Positions 8,027 to 11,899 of a stretch of 11,899 nucleotides of DNA are shown in pieces. The notes beneath the pieces were generated by a model. That model worked only from the letters and a program-made list of their open reading frames with translations, did not search any database and had not been told where the DNA came from. The stretch comes from Candidatus Pelagibacter sp. Its GTDB lineage: Bacteria > Pseudomonadota > Alphaproteobacteria > Pelagibacterales > Pelagibacteraceae. The translations under genes and the position numbers were made by a program. Position 1 is the stretch's first letter; every line of letters starts with the position of its first letter. The DNA lies in NCBI GenBank assembly GCA_028095445.1, contig JAOHCJ010000018.1, forward strand, positions 1 to 11,899, given 5' to 3'.

Positions 8027-8251
8027 ATGGCTACAGTAACAAACTGGATAGATCATTTAAGTGCTAAGGAAGTTGTCGGAGCAGTTTATCCGGGAGCTGG
8101 ATCTAGTGAAACTTTACTAGTTATTCTAGGTGTAGTTTTCTGGATTGGCTGGCATGTTTTGACTGCTAGATCTGAAAGTGAAAAGCTTTCACGATTAGCT
8201 AGAAAAAGACATGGTGCAAATGATCATAAAAGCAATATTACTGATTGGTAA
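8027..8251 (+). CDS. small single-pass membrane protein downstream of amt
   Basis: This is a 74-residue protein with one membrane segment (about residues 28-46, ETLLVILGVVFWIGWHVLTA), a short N-terminal amphipathic stretch and a basic, soluble C-terminus (SRLARKRHGANDHK). By the positive-inside rule the tail should face the cytosol. It starts 12 nt after the amt stop behind AAAGGAG and is the last gene before a terminator, so it forms a two-gene unit with amt. I do not recognise a family. A role as an Amt-associated small subunit or regulator, in the place where glnK usually sits, is inference from linkage only. Confidence 0.75.
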   Translation: MATVTNWIDHLSAKEVVGAVYPGAGSSETLLVILGVVFWIGWHVLTARSESEKLSRLARKRHGANDHKSNITDW

Positions 8252-8267
8252 TATAAATTAAAAATTT

Positions 8268-8298
8268 GGGCGCTGCTTAATTGTAGTGCCCTTTTTTT
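8268..8298 (+). terminator. rho-independent terminator of the amt unit
   Basis: A 9-bp stem GGGCGCTGC / GTAGTGCCC, with two G-T wobble pairs, encloses a 6-nt loop (TTAATT) and is followed directly by seven T residues (8292-8298). It begins 16 nt after the stop of the 74-residue membrane protein. The structure is directly visible. It stands only 13 nt before the next start codon. Confidence 0.9.
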
Positions 8299-8311
8299 AT
8301 AAAACTTTATA

Positions 8312-8461
8312 ATGACAGAAAACAACAAAGAACAAAGACCAAGCAAAATGATTGGTGTAGTTTTTCCAAAAGCTAAGTATGGAGTTATTGCAGCTGTAAT
8401 AATAATCATTGGTATTAATTTAATTTATTATAAGGAAGCTATTTTTTCTTTTTTAAAATAA
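8312..8461 (+). CDS. 49-residue single-pass membrane microprotein
   Basis: This short frame encodes a 49-residue peptide with a polar, basic N-terminus (MTENNKEQRPSK) and one membrane segment at about residues 23-40 (YGVIAAVIIIIGINLIYY). Its TAA shares one base with the ATG of the following ligase gene (TAATG at 8459-8463). That pattern indicates translational coupling and, together with the clean hydrophobic segment, argues that the frame is real. The ligase has no good Shine-Dalgarno of its own. No Shine-Dalgarno is seen before this ATG either, and the AT-rich sequence TATAAAACTTTATA just upstream could allow a near-leaderless message. The function is unknown. Confidence 0.6.
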   Translation: MTENNKEQRPSKMIGVVFPKAKYGVIAAVIIIIGINLIYYKEAIFSFLK

Positions 8462-9786
8462 TGGCAAAAAATTTATCTAAAATTGCTAAAGCAAAAAAAA
8501 TTAAGTACTTTCTAATAAGCTTTGTAGATTTGTTTGGTGTTTTAAGATCAAAATTAGTTCCAACTGAAGCTATAAGTGAAATGCAAAAAAATGGTGCTGG
8601 TTTTGCAGGTTTTGCGACCTGGCTTGATATGACACCAGCAGATACAGATATGTTTGCTATTCCAGACCCTGATAGTTTAATTCAATTACCTTGGAATAAG
8701 GAAGTCGGCTGGTTAGCTTCAGATTTATGGATGGGTGGTAAACCAGTAAAAGCCTCTCCTAGAGTTATGCTTAAGGAGCAAATAAAAAAATTAGACAAAA
8801 AAAATTTACAAATGAAATCAGGCGTAGAGTGTGAATATTTTTTAATTTCACAAGATGGGTTAAGTATTGCAGACCCTAGAGATACTCAATCAAAACCTTG
8901 TTATGACCAATCAGCTTTAATGCGAAGATATGATCTTATTAAAGAAATTTGTGACAGCATGATTCAAATGGGTTGGAAGCCTTATCAAAATGACCACGAA
9001 GACGCTAATGGACAATTTGAGATGAATTGGGATTATGATGATTGTTTGATAACAGCAGATAGACATGTTTTTTTTAAATATATGGTAAAATCTTTAGCGG
9101 AAAAACATGATCTAAGAGCAACATTCATGCCGAAACCTTTTAGCAATTTAACTGGGAACGGCTGTCACGCACATATTTCTCTTTGGGGTGATAAAACAAA
9201 TAAATTTTTAGATAATGGAGATAGATTGGGTTTAACTAGACTTGCCTACAATTTTTTAGGTGGTGTGATGAATCTAGCTCAGCCTCTTTCTGCTTTTTTT
9301 AATCCTACAGTTAATAGTTATAGAAGAATAAATGCTCCACCAACAAAATCAGGGGCTTCATGGTCTCCTAGTAGTATTTCTTATACTGGTAACAACAGAA
9401 CCCACATGATTAGAGTGCCTGATGCTGGTAGATTTGAGTTAAGATTAATGGATGGCTCTTCTAACCCTTATTTACTTCAAGCAGGTGTAATTGCTGCTGG
9501 TCTACATGGACTAAATAATAAAACTGACCCAGGGGAGCCACTATCATGCAATATGTATACTGATTATAAAAATTATCCAAACTTGAAAAAATTACCAGAT
9601 GAAATAGAAGATGCTTTAGAGTTTTTAAAAAACAGTAAAGAACTTAAAGAAGCTTTTGGAGAAGACGTTATAAATAGTTACATAAAATTAAAAAATATGG
9701 AAATTCAAGATTTTGATAAATATGAAACTTTTGATAAGAAAAACTCAGTAACTGACTGGGAAAAAAATAGTACACTTGATTGTTAA
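8461..9786 (+). CDS. gmaS: type III glutamine synthetase-like ligase, GlnT/GmaS type
   Basis: This 441-residue GS-fold ligase closely follows the GlnT/gamma-glutamylmethylamide synthetase pattern as I recall it. Typical blocks are KYFLISFVDLFG (15-26), GFAGFATWLDMTPAD (47-61), IQLPW (74-78), NDHEDANGQFEMNWDYDDC (177-195), TGNGCHAHISLW (231-242), NPTVNSYRRINAP (281-293), GNNRTHMIRVP (310-320) and GRFELR (323-328). Catalytic metal ligands are E123, E125, E180, E187, H236 and E326. GmaS makes gamma-glutamylmethylamide from methylamine, glutamate and ATP, the first step of the N-methylglutamate pathway; close relatives act as glutamine synthetases. The first 410 residues match the family length, and the C-terminal 30 residues form a charged extension (ending NSTLDC). 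It is coupled to the upstream microprotein and lies 4 nt before the PLP lyase gene. Sequence alone cannot separate methylamine from ammonia as the substrate. Confidence 0.87.
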   Translation: MAKNLSKIAKAKKIKYFLISFVDLFGVLRSKLVPTEAISEMQKNGAGFAGFATWLDMTPADTDMFAIPDPDSLIQLPWNKEVGWLASDLWMGGKPVKASPRVMLKEQIKKLDKKNLQMKSGVECEYFLISQDGLSIADPRDTQSKPCYDQSALMRRYDLIKEICDSMIQMGWKPYQNDHEDANGQFEMNWDYDDCLITADRHVFFKYMVKSLAEKHDLRATFMPKPFSNLTGNGCHAHISLWGDKTNKFLDNGDRLGLTRLAYNFLGGVMNLAQPLSAFFNPTVNSYRRINAPPTKSGASWSPSSISYTGNNRTHMIRVPDAGRFELRLMDGSSNPYLLQAGVIAAGLHGLNNKTDPGEPLSCNMYTDYKNYPNLKKLPDEIEDALEFLKNSKELKEAFGEDVINSYIKLKNMEIQDFDKYETFDKKNSVTDWEKNSTLDC

Positions 9787-9790
9787 TTGA

Positions 9791-10918
9791 ATGAATACAA
9801 TCATCCAGAAAGACAATTGGCTAATTTCATCATTTCTAGAGAATGAAAACTTTTTATTCGATAAAAGTAAAATTTTTAATTCTTTATCAAAAAATGATAT
9901 TGATGAAGCCTATTTAAGTATTTCTAAGTGGAAAGGGTATTCTCCAACACCATTAGTCGAATTGAATAAACTCTCAAAAGAACTAGATGTAAATAAAATT
10001 TTTTACAAAGATGAAAGTAAAAGATTTGATCTTAAATCTTTTAAGGCTCTTGGTGGAGCTTATGCAGTAGAAAAAGTTACTAAAGGAAAAAAAGATATTA
10101 TTGTTGCAACAGCTACAGCTGGAAATCATGGTAGGTCTGTTGCTTGGGGTGCAAAAAGACTTGGTTTAAAATGTAAAATTTTTATTAGTGAGTATGTTAG
10201 TGATGCAAGAGGACAAGCTATGGTAGATCTTGGTGCTGATGTAATAAAAGTAAAAGGTAATTATGAAAAATCTTTAATTGAATGTATTAAACAATCTAAT
10301 GAAAATAGTTGGCAAATCGTTCAAGATGTTGCTTGGAAAGATTATGTGTTAGTTCCAAAATATACAATGGCTGGTTATACGGTAATGATGAAGGAAATTG
10401 TTAACCAAATAAAAAATAACCAAATTACTCATATTATATTACAAGCCGGGGTTGGTGGTATGGCTGGCGCTATGATTGCTGGTATAGCAAAATATTTAAA
10501 TAATGTACCAGAAACTATCGTTGTTGAACCTGACAGTGCTGCATGTGTAATGGAAAGTATTAGGACTGGAAAAATTGAAAAAGTGGATATAAAAAGGGAA
10601 AGCTTAATGGGTGGAATGTCTTGTGGTGAAGTATCCTTAGTTCCATGGGAAATACTAAAAAATTCTATTAGATTTTGTATCAGTTTACCTGATGATGATA
10701 TTGCAAAAACTATGAAGTTGCTTGGAGATTCTAGCTTTAGTGAAGAAAAAATAATAGCAGGAGAAAACTCTGCCCCAGGAGTAATTAGTCTAATAGCTTC
10801 ATGCCTTAATGATCAGGTTAAAGAAAGATTAAAATTAAACTCAAAGTCTAATATATTGGTTATTGGTTGTGAAGGCGATACAGATAAAGAAATGTATCAA
10901 AAACTTATCAATCAATAA
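9791..10918 (+). CDS. dpaL: PLP-dependent ammonia-lyase, diaminopropionate ammonia-lyase-like
   Basis: This 375-residue fold-type II PLP enzyme resembles E. coli YgeX/DpaL, which converts 2,3-diaminopropionate to pyruvate and ammonia. The PLP lysine is K85 in LKSFKALGG. GNHGRSVAWGA (111-121) and the phosphate-binding QAGVGGMAGA (218-227) are in place, with VVEPD (244-248), GGMSCGEVS (274-282) and the C-terminal GCEGDTD (359-365). D179 in IVQDVAW matches the L-isomer base D189 of the E. coli enzyme. The residue matching D120 (TTDGNHG in E. coli) is alanine here (A110, TATAGNHG), as in threonine/serine dehydratases, so substrate range may differ. The start is 4 nt after the ligase stop, so the two are co-transcribed. 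The released ammonia could be re-assimilated by the neighbouring ligase. A threonine- or serine-dehydratase-like activity is the main alternative. Confidence 0.82.
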   Translation: MNTIIQKDNWLISSFLENENFLFDKSKIFNSLSKNDIDEAYLSISKWKGYSPTPLVELNKLSKELDVNKIFYKDESKRFDLKSFKALGGAYAVEKVTKGKKDIIVATATAGNHGRSVAWGAKRLGLKCKIFISEYVSDARGQAMVDLGADVIKVKGNYEKSLIECIKQSNENSWQIVQDVAWKDYVLVPKYTMAGYTVMMKEIVNQIKNNQITHIILQAGVGGMAGAMIAGIAKYLNNVPETIVVEPDSAACVMESIRTGKIEKVDIKRESLMGGMSCGEVSLVPWEILKNSIRFCISLPDDDIAKTMKLLGDSSFSEEKIIAGENSAPGVISLIASCLNDQVKERLKLNSKSNILVIGCEGDTDKEMYQKLINQ

Positions 10919-10931
10919 AACAAAAACACAA

Positions 10932-11393
10932 ATGAAAAAAAATTTTAAAAAAGAAGATGATAATTTAGATTTTTATAAAATTTTTAAACCTGAATTAACT
11001 CCCAAAAGAATGATGGAGTTAGGGGTTTTTGGAGGTGCTTACTTCGGCCTAAGCTTAAAAGAATATCCTAAATCATGGTTTAAAAATGTAAAGATAAGTA
11101 AAACTTTCGATGTAAACTTAAACAGATTTAAAGTTGTTTCAGGGTTATCAAGAGAACATTGGATAGAAAAAGGATGGATTTTTAAAGAAGATCCTCTAGG
11201 TTGGTTTCAATGGTATTGTAGATTTTGTAACGGTAGAAGGATTGCAGACATGGATAAAATTCAAATAAAAAGATGGAAAAATTTTAGAAGACATGTTTCA
11301 GCGATTGAAAAAAATTGTGAAAAGGGTGATCTAGGATGCAGAAAAAGACAAAGACAAGCTATATTACAATGGGCTTACGATCCTTACAGATAA
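10932..11393 (+). CDS. conserved protein of unknown function, WFQWYCR family
   Basis: This is a 153-residue protein. I chose the ATG at 10932 because earlier in-frame starts would lie inside the preceding gene and add an unconserved-looking leader. The protein has no signal peptide or membrane helix and is rich in Trp, Arg and Lys. Its C-terminal half carries a striking block: HWIEKGWIFKEDPLGWFQWY, then CRFCNGRR, then IQIKRWKNFRRH, and finally RKRQRQAILQWAYDPYR. From memory, similar proteins occur across bacteria, plants and fungi without an assigned function, so it is a conserved orphan family rather than a lineage novelty. There are two nearby cysteines (CRFC) but no full zinc-binding set; C143-type later cysteines (NCEKGDLGC) could complete one. 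The gene lies 13 nt after the PLP lyase and overlaps the convergent zapE-like gene by 10 nt. Confidence 0.82.
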   Translation: MKKNFKKEDDNLDFYKIFKPELTPKRMMELGVFGGAYFGLSLKEYPKSWFKNVKISKTFDVNLNRFKVVSGLSREHWIEKGWIFKEDPLGWFQWYCRFCNGRRIADMDKIQIKRWKNFRRHVSAIEKNCEKGDLGCRKRQRQAILQWAYDPYR

Positions 11394-11899
11394 TCATAAA
11401 CAATAGAAGTTAATTCATGTAAGCGACTAGTTGTTCTTTTAAATGGATCAATTAGGCTTTTTGAAGATTTAATTAATTTTAAATCAACCTCAGACCTAAT
11501 TGTTAAAGGTATTTTTTTTTCATACAAAATATCAATTAAAGTAATAAACCTTTGTTGTTGATTTGAGTTATTTTCATTAAAAAAAGGTAAACTATCAATA
11601 AAAATAAAACTACAATTATCAGAAATCTTTATATAATCCTCTGATCCAAGATTTCTATTACAAAGTTCTTCAAAATTAAACTTGGCCACTCCTTCATAAA
11701 AGTTCTCTAGTGGTATCTTACGTCCTTTAATCTCAATTATTTTTAAATTTTTTATTTTATCTTTTGTTACTTTTCTAAAAAATTTGTTAAAAGCAAAATT
11801 TGTTGATTGATTTATTGGAAATAAAAACCTTTCTGAATTTATATCTTTGCTTATTCGATAATCTTCTTCAATAAATAAGTCTTTTTCATAACTATTATG
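11384..11899 (-). CDS. zapE: AFG1/ZapE-family ATPase, C-terminal part (5'-truncated)
   Basis: The minus-strand frame is open from the right edge to the TAA at 11386-11384, giving 171 residues of the C-terminus; a GTG at 11689 is internal. Recognisable AFG1/ZapE features are ERFLFP...F (the post-Walker-B region), FNFEELCNRNLGSEDYIKI, an IFIDSLPFF strand, QQQRFITLIDILYEKKIPL with the following charged strand, and the closing FKRTTSRLHELTS with its arginine-rich sensor segment. ZapE is an AAA+-like ATPase tied to cell division in E. coli and to mitochondrial protein quality control for the AFG1 homologue. The Walker A and B motifs lie outside the window. It is functionally unrelated to the nitrogen genes and faces them tail to tail. 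No terminator is visible between the overlapping ends. Confidence 0.83.
   Translation of the reverse strand, partial: HNSYEKDLFIEEDYRISKDINSERFLFPINQSTNFAFNKFFRKVTKDKIKNLKIIEIKGRKIPLENFYEGVAKFNFEELCNRNLGSEDYIKISDNCSFIFIDSLPFFNENNSNQQQRFITLIDILYEKKIPLTIRSEVDLKLIKSSKSLIDPFKRTTSRLHELTSIVYDYL

Noticed and set aside
10863..10931. N-terminal extension (23 residues) of the 153-residue orphan protein starting inside the dpaL-like gene
   Set aside because: It would begin at a non-ATG codon within the upstream gene and adds low-complexity Lys-rich sequence; the ATG at 10932 gives a sensible gene junction.
1..11899. CRISPR arrays, insertion sequences, tRNA or rRNA genes
   Set aside because: I saw no regularly spaced direct repeats, transposase-like frames, inverted terminal repeats or tRNA cloverleaf sequences on either strand.

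Overview
The window looks like a piece of a streamlined, AT-rich marine alphaproteobacterial genome, most likely SAR11 (Pelagibacterales) or a similar lineage. The grounds are the low G+C, very short or overlapping gene junctions, AT-rich codon use, and a nitrogen and methylamine gene set typical of such bacteria. This placement is inference from gene content and composition, not from a marker gene.

Region 1 (1-6487) is a tightly packed plus-strand block. It holds a left-truncated FAD-dependent amine or amino-acid oxidoreductase, a 489-residue glutamine-synthetase-like ligase, and three genes that together make a split glutamate-synthase-like enzyme: an Ntn amidotransferase, a GXGXG beta-helix subunit and an FMN/Fe-S synthase subunit. 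The trio matches N-methylglutamate synthase MgsABC (GlxBCD in rhizobial naming). A 135-residue protein of unknown function closes the block. The last genes overlap or lie within 10 nt of each other.

Region 2 (6488-8298) starts with a 126-bp gap that probably carries a promoter. It holds a divergent Amt ammonium transporter and a 74-residue single-pass membrane protein, and ends at a clear rho-independent terminator.

Region 3 (8312-11393) begins 13 nt after the terminator. A previously uncalled 49-residue membrane microprotein overlaps by one base (TAATG) a second, more canonical GlnT/GmaS-type ligase. Next come a DpaL-like PLP-dependent ammonia-lyase and a 153-residue conserved protein of unknown function. 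This unit converges, with a 10-bp overlap, on the 3' part of a zapE/AFG1-type ATPase gene on the minus strand, which runs off the right edge.

Read together, the genes suggest import of ammonium or methylammonium (Amt), ATP-dependent gamma-glutamylation of an amine (the two ligases), conversion to an N-methyl amino acid and glutamate (MgsABC), and oxidative demethylation or deamination (FAD enzyme). The canonical four-subunit N-methylglutamate dehydrogenase (mgdABCD) is not in the window. The unusual points are the two diverged ligases in one locus, the uncharacterised small proteins attached to each unit, and a DpaL-like enzyme that lacks one of the two catalytic aspartates known from the E. 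coli enzyme.
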